This document shows, in pieces, positions 1 through 12,043 of a DNA stretch of 64,000 nucleotides. The position numbers were made by a program, and so were the translations under genes. Each line of letters starts with the position of its first letter. The first letter of the stretch is position 1. Under the pieces are notes generated by a model, which ran no database searches, had not been told where the DNA came from, and was given only the letters and a program-made list of their open reading frames with translations. Source of the DNA: Tethya wilhelma (taxonomy: Eukaryota; Porifera; Demospongiae; Tethyida; Tethyidae); NCBI GenBank assembly GCA_964030475.1, contig CAXIPT010000008.1, positions 2,912,937-2,976,936 of the forward strand, given 5' to 3'.

Positions 1-1915
1 CTGTTGTGCGTCACTTGCTGTTTGTTTGTATGTTTGTTTGTGTGTTTGTTTGAACGGGGTTTCCTAATCGTAAACATTCTAATCAGCTGACTCCTGGAAG
101 CACATGGCTCTGTCTACCTCTGTGGACTCCATGTGGTGCCTGAGTTATGCAAGTGTGGCCCAATATCCTGTCCTCCACGATTGTTGTGCTGTAAAAAATG
201 TTTAAGTGTCATTTTCCTAAGATGTCATACCAGTGACTCAGAGGAAATGTGACAATTGTATTAGAGAGAGACGCCAATCTCCTTATCGGCTTTAGGTCTC
301 TCCTTTCCGTGCTCTGTGCTGTGAGCCTTCTTCCTGACCTTAGCAAGCCGTTGGACTTCCAAGGTGTCATGTGCCTCTGACATACAATAGTAATACAATT
401 TATTGTGTATACACTTGGGATTGTAGTTTTAACATGTGTTGTGTTGTGTGTGTGTGTGCGATGGGTCCCTCTGTTGCTGTATTCCATCCTCTTCTTTCCT
501 GCCTTCTGACTGGTGCATGCACGTATCTGTGCATGTGTGTATTGTTCACGCTGCATGGTGTGATCAGATTTACGTAGTACATCGTTGTTTTGTGGATTTA
601 TGAATTTGCTTGTGCTCATTATTATCATACAAGGTTCTTGTATTACTTCTTATGTGATTTAGAGTTAGTAATTTAACTTCAAACCATCCACATCTTGTGT
701 ACTGCACCGAGTGGCTCAAGATGTCGACACAATAGTACACTAGTTGGATTATTCACTCTCCTTCACTACGGCTGTTGTTGCCCAGCCTTGAAATAGTTAT
801 GCTCTTTGTCTTGGTTGCTAACGACATCTCTCTCTCTATCTAAAGCTTCAGTTTATGGATTTAACTTCTATTTGATAAGAGTAGAAACTCTTTCTCTTCT
901 AAGGTGAGCCTCTTCTGAGTGAGGTGAGCTGTTGTTTTCACCTGTGAGGTGCAGGCCAGCCCCCACTACTCACCATTCTGCACCAGCTGTCCTCATTCAC
1001 ATATCAAGCCATAGTGGTGCTGGCATGGAGAAATTAGCTGGTTGTAGTTCTCAGATATTTTGAAGGGCCTCTTCAAAAACACTCTCATGGGTAAGATTGC
1101 TATTGTTTTGACAAAAAATAGTCTGTGAGCTTGTTTTCTCTCCTGCTCCTAAAACAATAGGTGTCTCCATATTTTCTTCCCCTCTTCATGCACTTAGTAC
1201 TTTGACCATTGCTGGACTATACTAGAAGAGTATGTAGTGAATGATAGTGATACACGTGTGAATGTGGTTCTCTTGTTTACTTGAGTATATATAGAGGCCG
1301 ATTGCTGTAAGCATATAATTGTATACATGCGTGCATGTAGTAGGAATAACATACAGGGTTCATTTGACAACTTCCTGATGTTGTTGTCCTGCATGTTCTA
1401 GTAACTATGGTATGGTATTGTTGCATTGTTTGTACATCTAGCTCTGTCCAGAGATGCCGGGTTTATAAAATAAAAAAATTATAGTATTTTTATCCTAGTA
1501 TTTTAATATAATGGAATTTTAAAGCCTTGTTTGTCTTGCATATTTCTTCTCACCATGTGTGTTGCTATAGCACTAAATTTACTTACGAAACTCAATTATT
1601 TGCTGAACCGTACACCCACCTTTGGGCGTTATTGTCAATCAACGTGCGTCTTTGAGCTGCGTGACCACCCCATCTCTTCATGCACACTCACTCTCAATCA
1701 CACGTGGCACATTCAAGTGCTCCCCCAACTAAGTATCCTCATACCAGCCACCTGGGTCCATTCCACTGTGGGATACTTTGAACTGACCTAGATGAATTAA
1801 CAGCTAATTCACTAAGCTGTCTTTCTTCTCTGGTCGTCGGCCATTATCTCACTTGTGTCTAAGCAGGTAATATCGTTATCACGATTTTTTTGTGCTTCTC
1901 GAACAAAAAAACTAG
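1..1915. other. Gene-free stretch, probably intronic or intergenic
   Basis: No reading frame here has recognisable protein character. The plus strand is visibly rich in T and G, with TTTG/TGTG runs at the left edge. That matches the sense strand of the NUP54 gene further right, so the stretch may be a NUP54 intron, but no exon was identified and this is inference. Confidence 0.4.
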
Positions 1916-2622
1916 ACACTTGGTCATTCGATAAAGAACATTCGATCTTGACTTATCCCACTACAAAGTGTCTATTGCAACTATAGACATTTTGCATACC
2001 AACACGAAATAAATTATTAAAGTCCATTACGTGTGGACTGCTCTCAAGAGCTAAGTCAATTACACCTGGATTGTGTAGAACTTCTTCTACATGAGCTCTG
2101 CTCACCACACTGCGTCCTTGGGATATCTTATTTCCCACAGGTGCAGGGAGATGAACCAGCCTGTGGTGCATTGGGCTGATTCTCCAATGGCATAGCTGTA
2201 ACTGTATATCTCCATGCATGGTCTTCACGGAGAGTGCTTTGTTGTTTAGCAGCCAAAATTTCATTTACTTGCGGATGATTTGTCTACAAGAGAGGTGTAG
2301 GTGGTCGTGGGCCCGGTACGGAAGACACCAGTCTTTGTCGAGCTAGCAATACTGTTAATTGCATTCCAATCGTAAATAATTGCAATTGGGATTGATCTTG
2401 TTGTACTGGGATGCTGAGTCAGCAAATCTGCACCGGTATCGTTCCTCTTCTGGTTGTTAGTTCATGGCAGAGGTCAGGTTTGGTCCATGAGGGTAAGTAC
2501 CTCTGCATGGTCCCAAATCACTGGAATAACTTAACATAATTGTATCCAGCTTAAATCTTGCAAGCATGTGTATACATGGTGTCAGACTGTAGTCCAGTGT
2601 GCTGTGTGTCTTAGTTGGAGCT

Positions 2623-2623
<1 letters not shown>

Positions 2624-2657
<34 letters not shown>
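2624..2657 (+). repeat. (TG)n microsatellite, tandem-duplication copy A
   Basis: Uninterrupted GT/TG dinucleotide run. The corresponding array in copy B (3639-3678) is a few units longer, so this site has changed since the two copies separated. Confidence 0.97.
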
Positions 2658-2667
<10 letters not shown>

Positions 2668-3637
2668 GGCCTCTGTGTTTATGTGGGAAAACATGTCCTA
2701 AAATAAACTTGTTGTTTTCTGTAGTTTACGTTTGGAGGTTAATAATTCACCTATCATGGCATTCTTGAGCAATTTTTTTCTCCTTGGTTTCTAGTAGGCC
2801 CAAGTTGGAGCAGGTGTGTTTGTGTGACTGAGTCCCTCAGAGTGGAGTGGTGGCTACTCCATGGGATAAGAGAGGTCACCTCCTTCCTTTCAAGAGTGGG
2901 CTCTGAAGAGTTTTCAGATGAGAAACACTTGGTCATTCGATAAAGAACATTCGATCTTGACTTATCCCACTACAAAGTGTCTATTGCAACTATAGACATT
3001 TTGCATACGCAACACGAAATAAATTATTAAAGTCCATTACGTGTGGACTGCTCTCAAGAGCTAAACAATTACACCTGGATTGTGTAGAACTTCTTCTACA
3101 TGAGCTCTGCTCACCACACTGCGTCCTTGGGATATCCTATTTCCCACAGGTGCAGGGAGATGAACCAGCCTGTGGTGCATTGGGCTGATTCTCCAATGGC
3201 ATAGCTGTAACTGTATATCTCCATGCATGGTCTTCACGGAGAGTGCTTTGTTGTTTAGCAGCCAAAATTTCATTTACTTGCGGATGATTTGTCTACAAGA
3301 GAGGTGTAGGTGGTCGTGGGCCCGGTACGGAAGACACCAGTCTTTGTCGAGCTAGCAATACTGCTAATTGCATTCCAATCGTAAATAACTTGCAATTGGG
3401 ATTGATCTTGTTGTACGGGATGCTGAGTCAGCAAATCTGCACCAGTATCTTCCTCTTCTGGTTGTTAGTTCATGGCAGAGGTGAGGTTTGGTCCATGAGG
3501 GTAGGTACCTCTGCTGGTCCCAAATCACTGAATAACTTAACATAATTGTATCCAGCTTAAATCTTGCAAGCATGTGATAATATTATATACATGGTGTCAG
3601 ACTGTAGTCCAGTGTGCTGTGTGTCTTAGTTGGAGCT

Positions 3638-3638
<1 letters not shown>

Positions 3639-3678
<40 letters not shown>
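3639..3678 (+). repeat. (TG)n microsatellite, tandem-duplication copy B
   Basis: GT/TG run homologous to the array at 2624-2657 but longer. Confidence 0.97.
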
Positions 3679-3688
<10 letters not shown>

Positions 3689-3945
3689 GGCCTCTGTGTT
3701 TATGTGGGAAAACATGTCCTAAAATAAACTTGTTGTTTTCTGTAGTTTACGTTTGGAGGTTAATAATTCACCTATCATGGCATTCTTGAGCAATTTTTTT
3801 CTCCTTGGTTTCTAGTAGGCCCAAGTTGGAGCAGGTGTGTTTGTGTGACTGAGTCCCTCAGAGTGGAGTGGTGGCTACTCCATGGGATAAGAGAGGTCAC
3901 CTCCTTCCTTTCAAGAGTGGGCTCTGAAGAGTTTTCAGATGAGAA

Positions 3946-5962
3946 GAGAAGGCTGTCTATACATGCTTGAGGGATCATTTGTCTTTGGAAGTAGTGTTGT
4001 AGGGTTACTATGCACTCCCAAGTAGTTCATCCCCCTCTCTACCCTACACCTAGCACCTGCCACTCATGTCCACCTTCCATGGGATAGACTAGCTTCTTTC
4101 TTGAGACTCACAAAAAAGGCAAGAAGGCAGTTAAAAAAAAAGTCAAAAAAGACTGCTTGCAGGTGCACTATCCTTACTGTTCCCAACATTGCAATGTAAG
4201 TGGCTTGCTGCATCTCTTAATTGCAAAAACTATGTGAAGCCTGACTAATGTGACTGCACAATAGAATGTCTATACAGTAAAACCGATTTGCATAGATTAT
4301 AGGCTGCTAACAATACACTCAAAGCAATAACAGAATTGTTTCCTTGCAAAAATGTCTGCTGATGTGTGTAGATCTCGCACACATGCACTTTTAGGTCCAT
4401 AAAGTTTCCCATATCTAGTCTTTTGTTTGTCCATTGATTGTGGCAGTCTGGATGCTCATTGCTTAGGGAATACCCATGCACTCTAGAAGTTCACAGGCTG
4501 CAGAGCAGGTCAGTCTGTGGTGGAATCAACTTTGAAGCTGTTTTGCTTGTGTTCTCTCACAGTTCTAGACAATAATAATATTGAGACTGAGACCCACCAC
4601 TGTGTGGTGTGATGTGATGTTGTGTTTCCATCAACACTGTTTGAGCAATGTGGCTGCCTGCTTGGAGTCTCATGTTTCCCCTGTTACCCTTTGGGCAGTC
4701 TGCTGATGTAACAACAGACACCACCACCAGTATATCCAATCTGGCCAAGATGGTGGCTCTAGCTGGCTAGCAGCCCAGTGGCAGCTCAGGTTGACCTCTG
4801 CCTTTAATCTTGGTGGACTGTTTTGTGTCTAGTGATGTACTCTGTTGTCACCTTTCTTGGCTGTGGATGCCTGTGAGTCTGGTAGTCTGGTTAGTGTTGG
4901 TATGGCATGCATGGTTTAGTAACCAGTCAGGAAGGAAGGAGTCTGTTGTCAGTGTAGACACTATGAGTGTGTGAAGGACAGAAAGGAAACTAGTGCTGGC
5001 CACTTCAAAGGGTGTTGGTGGTGCTAGTCATTGCTCTCACCACACTCTATTGTTGGTGCTCTAAGAATGGCCAGTTGGCTTGTAACTAAGTAATACACGT
5101 TGCACAATTGTATGAAAATGCAATATCAAGAGTAGCTATTGATATATATATATCTGTAGCATCGCAGTTTGAACTAATTGAACTGTTGAAAATCATATCA
5201 CGCCTGTTTGTTTAAGTATGCTTTTTTCTATGGATTTTGTTCATTGTGTTTCATATACATGCATGGTGTTTTTGGTAATACGATTAACAATTAACTCAGC
5301 CAATATGAAGCAGTACCTCTAATTGTGAATGTACAGCATACGTGTGTGTGCATGTGTGTTTGTTTGCCATTACTTAGCAACCAAAGTTTTTAGCTAATTG
5401 CCGGTTACTGGATGAGTGGAGGTGACAACAGAGTAGCTGGGGGTCAATCGCAAAGAAACAAGTTGCATCGAGTACTGCACACTTAAGGGTCATGCTAATA
5501 TAATTTATGTGTTTGTGTGTGTTGTATTGTGTCATTGCTCCCTCTATTGTGCTATTGTTGTTTGTGCTACTGAGAGATGAGACGGGCCTTGAAGCACCAT
5601 TGGTGCAGAGTCTCACCCACCCCCTCACTTAACGAATGAGGAAACAGGAAATGGGTCTCCACTAGACATTCCGTGGCACCAGTGCCCACCGCACAATGAG
5701 CATGTGTATGTGTGTGTGTATGTGTTCGCACCCAAACACACACACAGGCTGGCGTGATTCTTAGAATCAAACCCGGCTAGCCGAGGAGCACATCTTTCTG
5801 GAGTCACGATTCTCCCCCTCCTGAGGAGGAAACAGGAAGTCAATAGGAGGACAACAATGGACAACAAAGCAGCCTACAGAAAAAATACCTTCAGATGTAA
5901 TATTTACCTTGGTTCTAAAGGTGATTCAAAAGTTCCTCTGGTTGTTCCAAGAAGGATGCCGA
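3946..5962. other. Gene-free stretch
   Basis: No convincing coding sequence on either strand. A 33-bp segment at 4163-4195 has good splice-like flanks (TTGCAG before, GTAAGT after) but is too short to assign. A mixed TG/CA stretch lies near 5700-5750. Confidence 0.4.
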
Positions 5963-5998
5963 GGGGAAAAGGGTGGGGGGTGAAGGGAGGAGGGGGGG
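5963..5998 (+). other. G-quadruplex-like G-run cluster abutting a repeat
   Basis: Five G-runs of three to seven bases (5963-5966, 5971-5973, 5975-5980, 5985-5987, 5992-5998) are separated by short loops, fitting the usual four-tract G-quadruplex pattern. The cluster ends at the base before the left 659-bp repeat begins. Whether it folds is not known from sequence. Confidence 0.6.
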
Positions 5999-6657
5999 CA
6001 TTGCAGTACCGGTAGTCAGATCACGCAAGGAAGCTCTGCGAGGAGTGCCACCCTCCAGCACGGGAGGTGTTTATTGTGGCGTTACTTGCTGTTTGTTCAT
6101 TTTTGTGGTTATTAACCTTTAATGGCCGTTACTGTTGCTGCAGTTAGTGGAGGAAAAATTAATGATGATGGCATAATATTTTCAAACATCCTGATTTGAT
6201 TGCTGTGTGGTGTGGTGTGCACCAGAATCATGGTAATAAGGTTTTGGTGAATGGTAGACATCTTTGGGATAGGAACTTAGACACCTGGCTAGCTAGCTTA
6301 GCCCTGGACTTGTCAAGTGGTCTGCATTTCATTCCATTATGTGGGTGGATCAAAGAAATGCACTAAGCAGTAGTTATTCCTGGATGATATCTTTTCCAGC
6401 TATTCCTCTTACCATGTTCATAGTATCCTAATTGTAGCAAGAGTACTTGATTGTTGCTCTTAATCAGTAACCACTGTTTAACCAACAGAGTTTTGTTAAA
6501 GTACTTCCAAACCATGTTGATAAACAGTTAATAATCTCCTTGAGCCCAAACAATGTGCCGTTAATATAACTTTTTATTTATTGTGACCATTGAAATTGTA
6601 TTTTTAAGTTTCTTTGTTACAGCGTTATAATAGAGTTCAAGCGACTTTGCTGCATTT
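5999..6657 (+). repeat. Left copy of identical 659-bp direct repeat
   Basis: Compared by eye with 8355-9013, this copy shows no difference over 659 bases. It starts CATTGCAGTACCGG and ends GACTTTGCTGCATTT. The ends form a weak inverted match (CATTGCAG against the complement of CTGCATTT). No open reading frame of note lies inside. The flanks differ abruptly: a G-rich run on the left and a different sequence on the right. Confidence 0.95.
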
Positions 6658-7565
6658 CCTGGATGGTATCCATATTCATGTTGGATGACATCATGTGGTG
6701 CTGATTTTAATTCTACAAGTATAGTAAAAATTTCATAAAAATTAGCAGTGTAGGAATGGGCAGTGCAATAAAAAGGAAGGAAACAAGGCTGGGACTTTAA
6801 ATTTAGGCACATGAATACCCCATGCATGTTTCATCTGGTAAGATCCAGATCTGTTCATTGGTTGAGAGTGATTGTGTCAAATTCTCCTCAATGTCTAAAG
6901 GTGTAGTCAACTCTTTTCCACAAAAGTCTTCATGTTGGTCATCTAGGACATCACTTGTTTTTTTTGGCTGAAAATGATCATGATACACGGATTTATAAAC
7001 ATGCACAATGTCATAGGTAATATTATTTCAGTCTTGGTTCCAAATCAGTATTATTTTTAGTGCATAGTTTCAGTGACTGAATAATTCATGCTGTGATTAT
7101 TTCATAATCATTATTATCCCATGATTCCTGTCCCCAAGGAAGTCTCGATACATTGTGATGTCTTTTCATAGCACTGTCACACTTAGTGTTACATGCTTTA
7201 ACTCTTCCCCAGAGTTTAGTTGCTGTCCAACTCAAGTTTGTATAAGCTGAACAAGTTTGTTCATCTGTTCCACCTTCCACTCACATGGAGCTGCGATCAG
7301 CTTCAGCATGTTCTCTGTGAAGAAACTTTGTGGTGTTTCATAGGTGCTACGGATAAAAATTTGGGACAACATACCATACTCTCTCATAACATGTCATGCT
7401 CAGGTTCAGAATTCTTATACAGCTAATGGCTCTTTGTTAATTAATTCTCTCTCTCTCTGTATATGTTATAACTTATCCTCAGAACGAAGCTAAGTTCAAA
7501 ATACCATGTAATATCTAGTGACCTCATTATGGACACGCCCATCAATCCAACAAGTTATAATAGCA

Positions 7566-8246
7566 ATGGCTGCGGTTCTAAATCGAACAGAGGTTAGTAT
7601 AAAGAATACATCAGTATCAACTACTGTTCCTGACACACCCGTTGCCAAGCTGATGTACTACTTCAACTGTGTATGTACATGCGTTGAGCCCGACTCAGAT
7701 GCAACAATTAGACGGCTGCGCGCATACAAGGAAAATCACAACAGTCTTTCTGAAGAAGAAGAAGCTAAACTATTGATACTCTGTTTGGCATTGAGTCCTG
7801 AAAACCTTGTTGGAGAGATTTTCTTTCCTGCAGAACAACATCAAAGGTTACCTGAAGGCAGATCAAACATATTTCTTGAGTTGAGTGCAGTGGACACCAA
7901 GATGGTGGTTGCAAGCTCTTTTCTCATTGGAGGGCAGCAGAAGAAGGTTAAAAAAATAATGATTTTCAAGAAAGAGTGGATAGATCGTAACTACATTTCT
8001 CCTCTGAAATCATATCAAAGTTTCTCAAGATCTCGCAGACAACGCTTGCCCCCTTCACAGTCCAGAAGACCTGAACCCAAAATAACACCACCAGCACATC
8101 AAGCCTGTCCAAAACCTGTACCCCAGTCATCAATTCAACCTGCTCCAAGCCAGCGTGTAGTACCTGAACAGACCAGAGCAGAGCCGCCACCTTCCCCTAG
8201 TAGACCTCCGACTGTGAATGTATCATGTTTTTGTACTCTACTATAG
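7566..8246 (+). CDS. Unrecognised 226-aa protein between identical direct repeats
   Basis: I do not recognise this family. The single open frame starts at an ATG in good context (GCAATGG); the frame is open slightly further upstream but without an ATG. The first about 140 residues look like a folded domain: alternating hydrophobic segments, an acidic EEEE cluster, and a basic KKVKK stretch ahead of a W-I-D-R-N-Y motif. The last about 75 residues are a low-complexity tail rich in Pro, Ser, Arg and Gln. The protein ends in Cys-Thr-Leu-Leu after a Cys-Phe pair; a Cys four residues from the end with terminal Leu resembles a geranylgeranylation box, but this is only suggestive. There is no signal peptide or membrane segment. 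It has no visible intron and lies between the two identical 659-bp repeats, so it could be a cargo ORF of a mobile element, a retrogene, or one exon of a spliced gene. Confidence 0.6.
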   Translation: MAAVLNRTEVSIKNTSVSTTVPDTPVAKLMYYFNCVCTCVEPDSDATIRRLRAYKENHNSLSEEEEAKLLILCLALSPENLVGEIFFPAEQHQRLPEGRSNIFLELSAVDTKMVVASSFLIGGQQKKVKKIMIFKKEWIDRNYISPLKSYQSFSRSRRQRLPPSQSRRPEPKITPPAHQACPKPVPQSSIQPAPSQRVVPEQTRAEPPPSPSRPPTVNVSCFCTLL

Positions 8247-8354
8247 CTATGTATGTTACCCTTTCTTTAATTATTCATAGAACATCTAACCCTTTAGCAT
8301 TGAATACAATTATGATTGTTGTCTATCTGTTGAACTGCGCATGCGTACGCGTTA

Positions 8355-9013
8355 CATTGCAGTACCGGTAGTCAGATCACGCAAGGAAGCTCTGCGAGGA
8401 GTGCCACCCTCCAGCACGGGAGGTGTTTATTGTGGCGTTACTTGCTGTTTGTTCATTTTTGTGGTTATTAACCTTTAATGGCCGTTACTGTTGCTGCAGT
8501 TAGTGGAGGAAAAATTAATGATGATGGCATAATATTTTCAAACATCCTGATTTGATTGCTGTGTGGTGTGGTGTGCACCAGAATCATGGTAATAAGGTTT
8601 TGGTGAATGGTAGACATCTTTGGGATAGGAACTTAGACACCTGGCTAGCTAGCTTAGCCCTGGACTTGTCAAGTGGTCTGCATTTCATTCCATTATGTGG
8701 GTGGATCAAAGAAATGCACTAAGCAGTAGTTATTCCTGGATGATATCTTTTCCAGCTATTCCTCTTACCATGTTCATAGTATCCTAATTGTAGCAAGAGT
8801 ACTTGATTGTTGCTCTTAATCAGTAACCACTGTTTAACCAACAGAGTTTTGTTAAAGTACTTCCAAACCATGTTGATAAACAGTTAATAATCTCCTTGAG
8901 CCCAAACAATGTGCCGTTAATATAACTTTTTATTTATTGTGACCATTGAAATTGTATTTTTAAGTTTCTTTGTTACAGCGTTATAATAGAGTTCAAGCGA
9001 CTTTGCTGCATTT
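8355..9013 (+). repeat. Right copy of identical 659-bp direct repeat
   Basis: Same orientation, length and sequence as 5999-6657. The spacing between copies is 1697 bp and contains the 226-aa ORF. The left flank is ...GCATGCGTACGCGTTA and the right flank starts ATTTTTGC. No target-site duplication is visible outside the pair, and no purine-rich tract precedes this copy. Confidence 0.95.
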
Positions 9014-9804
9014 ATTTTTGCTTTAATCCCCATAGTCTTAGATCAAGTACTATGGCCATTGTTGCAAATACATTGCTCCTTCTTCACCCTGGTTGCTGTT
9101 CCTAGTTCACCTGTTTGTTGTCCTCCTCTCTTCAGCTATGAATTGCTCTAGGCTCATTTGGCTCCCAGTGTGCTGTGAGAGATGAAGTAAACACACAACA
9201 GACTTCTTTTGAAGCATTCCTAGCATTTGGCCTCATTTGATATTCGTGCCATGCTAATGAAATATTTCTCTACTTGCTCCAACTCTGTTGCAACGCCCCG
9301 TCTTGATTATGTAACCTGGATCTCACTAAACATTCATGATTCGAGGGTGTATGATAAATCCTCGCACTGAAATATCGATGTGTTTACCTTTCCATAGGAC
9401 CTTACTAAACCCTTTTGGCATGGCATTATTCTTTTGTCTCGACAATTTGCAACAATCCATTACATCATAATTTGCGATCTGGTGACAGCGGTCTTGTGTC
9501 AATTTGGTAGTCTCCATGTATGTTAGCCGTGGGTGTTCCAGTGTCTCCCCCTGCTGCACTCTCACTGCTCTTGAGTAATAATATCGTTATGATGTCGCTA
9601 ATGCATTAACCAGCTGTGTGTGATGTGTACGTGGTGTGTGTTCAAAGTGATTCCTTATGATTTGAACATGTTGACTTCATCGTGCCACCATCCTCCTGTC
9701 TTTACATGAAGACACTAATTCACTGAGCACAGTTCACCCACCTGTGTCCTTTCATAGCCAGCCTGTGGCTGTAGTCCGTCTCCTTGATGCATGTGCCATG
9801 TGTG

Positions 9805-9805
<1 letters not shown>

Positions 9806-9863
<58 letters not shown>

Positions 9864-9881
9864 ACACACACACACACACAA
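9806..9881 (+). repeat. (CT)n array followed by short (CA)n
   Basis: CT dinucleotides run from 9806 to about 9861 and are followed by a CA run at 9863-9881. The CA part is the one clear exception to the TG/CT strand preference seen in the rest of the region. Confidence 0.97.
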
Positions 9882-11998
9882 CCATTCTTGGAGACGCTAT
9901 AAAACAATGTGCATGCTTGTGTTGTTTGAAACTTTTATCAACAATCAAATAAATACGCAATACAAAAAATTGTGTTTCGAGGATTTTCCACATACTCCAC
10001 TGATTACCCACTCAATGGTGCCCTCAGCATGTATGGTCAGACTCCACTCCACCCACCCACATGTGTGTGTGCTAGTGACATGTGCCCCTCAATGAAAACA
10101 CATGTGTCTTCTGGTATAGGTGCTCGTGCTTACACAGCCAGCACACTTCATGAATATGCAAATATCCCTGTCAACTTCATTTAGCGTAATGGAGGTACAT
10201 AAACCACAGAGACAGAACAATGTCGCGTTGCCATTGAAGTGGGTTGTGTACATTTACACGTGTTCTCTTGGGTAGAGAGAAAACGCCAAAGGGCATTTTG
10301 ACGTAATGTTATTACTGCTTTGAAGACATCTTTGTAGGGGGAGGTTGGGATATAGGAAACCCTTCTTGTCTTCTACAGTTGGGTATAGCCTGGCATATTG
10401 TGGTGAGCGTAGCTCGGAAACAGCTAGCGTTGTACATCTTTGCTTCGTGTGTACACAGCACCTGGTGTCTGAGCTGAATGCACCTATTGTGTATATTGTT
10501 GCACGGTGCATGCAGCTGTGTGTGACCTTTTGACCTTGTGCATGTGTACTTGTGTGGCTGTGACCTTTTGAACTCCCTGGTGGTGGACACATGTGCAGTA
10601 ATCATGGCCTATCACATCTCCATTAAGACCCACCATGGTGTACCATTTCACAGGAGAGAGGCTTCCTTTGGGAAGACTGACCAAAATTTGGATTGCAAAC
10701 ACACAGGTTTTCTCACTTCTTGTTCACCTCTTATTGAAGGTGATGGACAGGCCAGCAGAAATGAGCCAAGCCATCGTTTATCACTGTTGCTGCATTCAGT
10801 TTCTTTCTTTGTGCCCTGCTCTGTACTGCTCCTTCCTCTGCTCTCTTCTGTTAGTGTGGCTGTTTGACTTGAGGGCCCAACACCATGTGGAGTTGAGTGG
10901 ATAATATACTGCCAAGGCTGGTGTGAGTGATGTGAGTGTATTGGAGAGTATTCTTCAAAGGGAGAGTTGTGTACATGTGTCAAGTTGAAGCAAGTGCTGT
11001 TTGTTTGTGTTCTGTTGGTAATTCTAGCTCCTTGTCGTGACTTGTATGCAGTATGCTGTGCATGCTGTGAGCGTGTGTGTGTGTGTGTGTGTACACTCTT
11101 TTGTTTAACTTCCGCAAAATGACTGTCATTTTCTTGAAGTTGTTGCCATGCGTAAAATAAACTTAAGTGGATGCCTACTTAAGTGATTTGCACGTTTTAA
11201 GATCTGCTTACTCTTTGGTTTTTTGCAATTTTAACCACAATGTGTGGCACAAATGGACAGGAAACAGCATTGCATTACATCCACACATTTTCCTGCTCTA
11301 TGTAAAACAAACTCCAGTGTGTGTGGTGCATGTAGTGCTTGAGAAGTTTATGAATATTCATAGTGTTTTGCTAATTGTGTCAACTCTGTAAACATTGGCC
11401 TTGTTTTCCACTTCTAGTGCTGTCTTATTAATTAGGAAGTCATACAAGCGCTGGCCATCAAGGTCATCTGGCTCTCATAAGCTATTCATAGCCAGGCTGT
11501 AATGATATTCATGGGCCAGTTTGTTTGGTCTTGAGTTTGGTAAACACCAATGGCATCACAGTCTTTGTGTGTTTGTCCATCTGGCACCTACTTACCAGTG
11601 AGTGGGAGACAGCGAAGTGTGCAGGTGTGTGTATTCATTGCATAGCAGCATCCTTGAATATCATCAGGTGCTGACTGGCACTTGGAAGTCATACCTTTTG
11701 GTCTAGTGCTCCCCTGTGCGTATACGTGCATGTATGTTTGTGTTTGTAAATGAAATTTGTACCTTTTGTCCTGCTCGTCAGGAGAATCAGGTTTGTGCCT
11801 TTCATCTTCTGTTTTAGTTCTGGTTTAACGAATTGAATTTGGTTGCACTCTTAGTAGTGCAGTGGTGTTGTCAAGGTGAGCACCATTCAATTTAGTTTCC
11901 CTGGGTTTTTACCAGGATTGAAAAAGCTCTTTGCATGAAGCCATGGACTGGTGTTGGACAAATTGGATTACGGTTGCCACATTAGCACATGGTGCATT

Positions 11999-12001
<3 letters not shown>

Positions 12002-12041
<40 letters not shown>
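12002..12041 (+). repeat. (CT)n microsatellite
   Basis: Uninterrupted CT run. No acceptor AG with a convincing exon follows it. Confidence 0.97.

Positions 12042-12043
<2 letters not shown>

Larger units (their letters stand above)
1916..3945. repeat. Direct tandem duplication, unit about 1.0 kb, two copies
   Basis: Copy A (1916-2924, 1009 bp) is followed without a gap by copy B (2925-3945, 1021 bp). Both start with ACACTTGGTCATTCGATAAA and end with TTTTCAGATGAGAA. They differ by a handful of substitutions, 1-3 base indels, a short insertion near 3573 and different lengths of an internal (TG)n array (2624-2657 and 3639-3678). A minus-strand frame open over 103 codons in copy A is shifted by an indel in copy B, which argues against coding. 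The near-identity means either a young duplication or two haplotypes joined end to end in the assembly. Confidence 0.93.

Noticed and set aside
1953..2264. 103-codon minus-strand frame in tandem-duplication copy A
   Set aside because: Copy B has an indel that breaks the frame while the DNA is otherwise nearly identical, so there is no sign of protein-level constraint. No family recognised.
1057..4195. Possible further 5' NUP54 exons near 1051-1090 and at 4163-4195
   Set aside because: Both have fair splice-like flanks and a faint resemblance to the LHK..GG..TLTV region of NUP54 when joined. The match is too short and the following exons could not be found.
6561..7280. Minus-strand frames of 64-88 codons between the 659-bp repeats
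   Set aside because: They are short, not joined by clear splice sites, and one crosses the repeat boundary; no recognised domain.
5999..9013. Calling the 659-bp pair a genuine LTR retrotransposon
   Set aside because: There is no reverse transcriptase, integrase, convincing primer-binding site, polypurine tract or target-site duplication. The arrangement is reported as direct repeats only.
9784..10095. Open frames over (CT)n and (TG)n arrays, also near 13765-14115, 15301-15605, 15988-16419 and 19613-19948
   Set aside because: They are open only because dinucleotide repeats lack stop codons, and they encode Ser-Leu, Cys-Val, His-Thr or Arg-Glu runs with no domain outside.
10119..10194. Open 75-base segment between a TATAG acceptor-like site and a GAG/GTACAT donor-like site
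   Set aside because: The frame is open but the translation has no convincing similarity to NUP54 or any other family.
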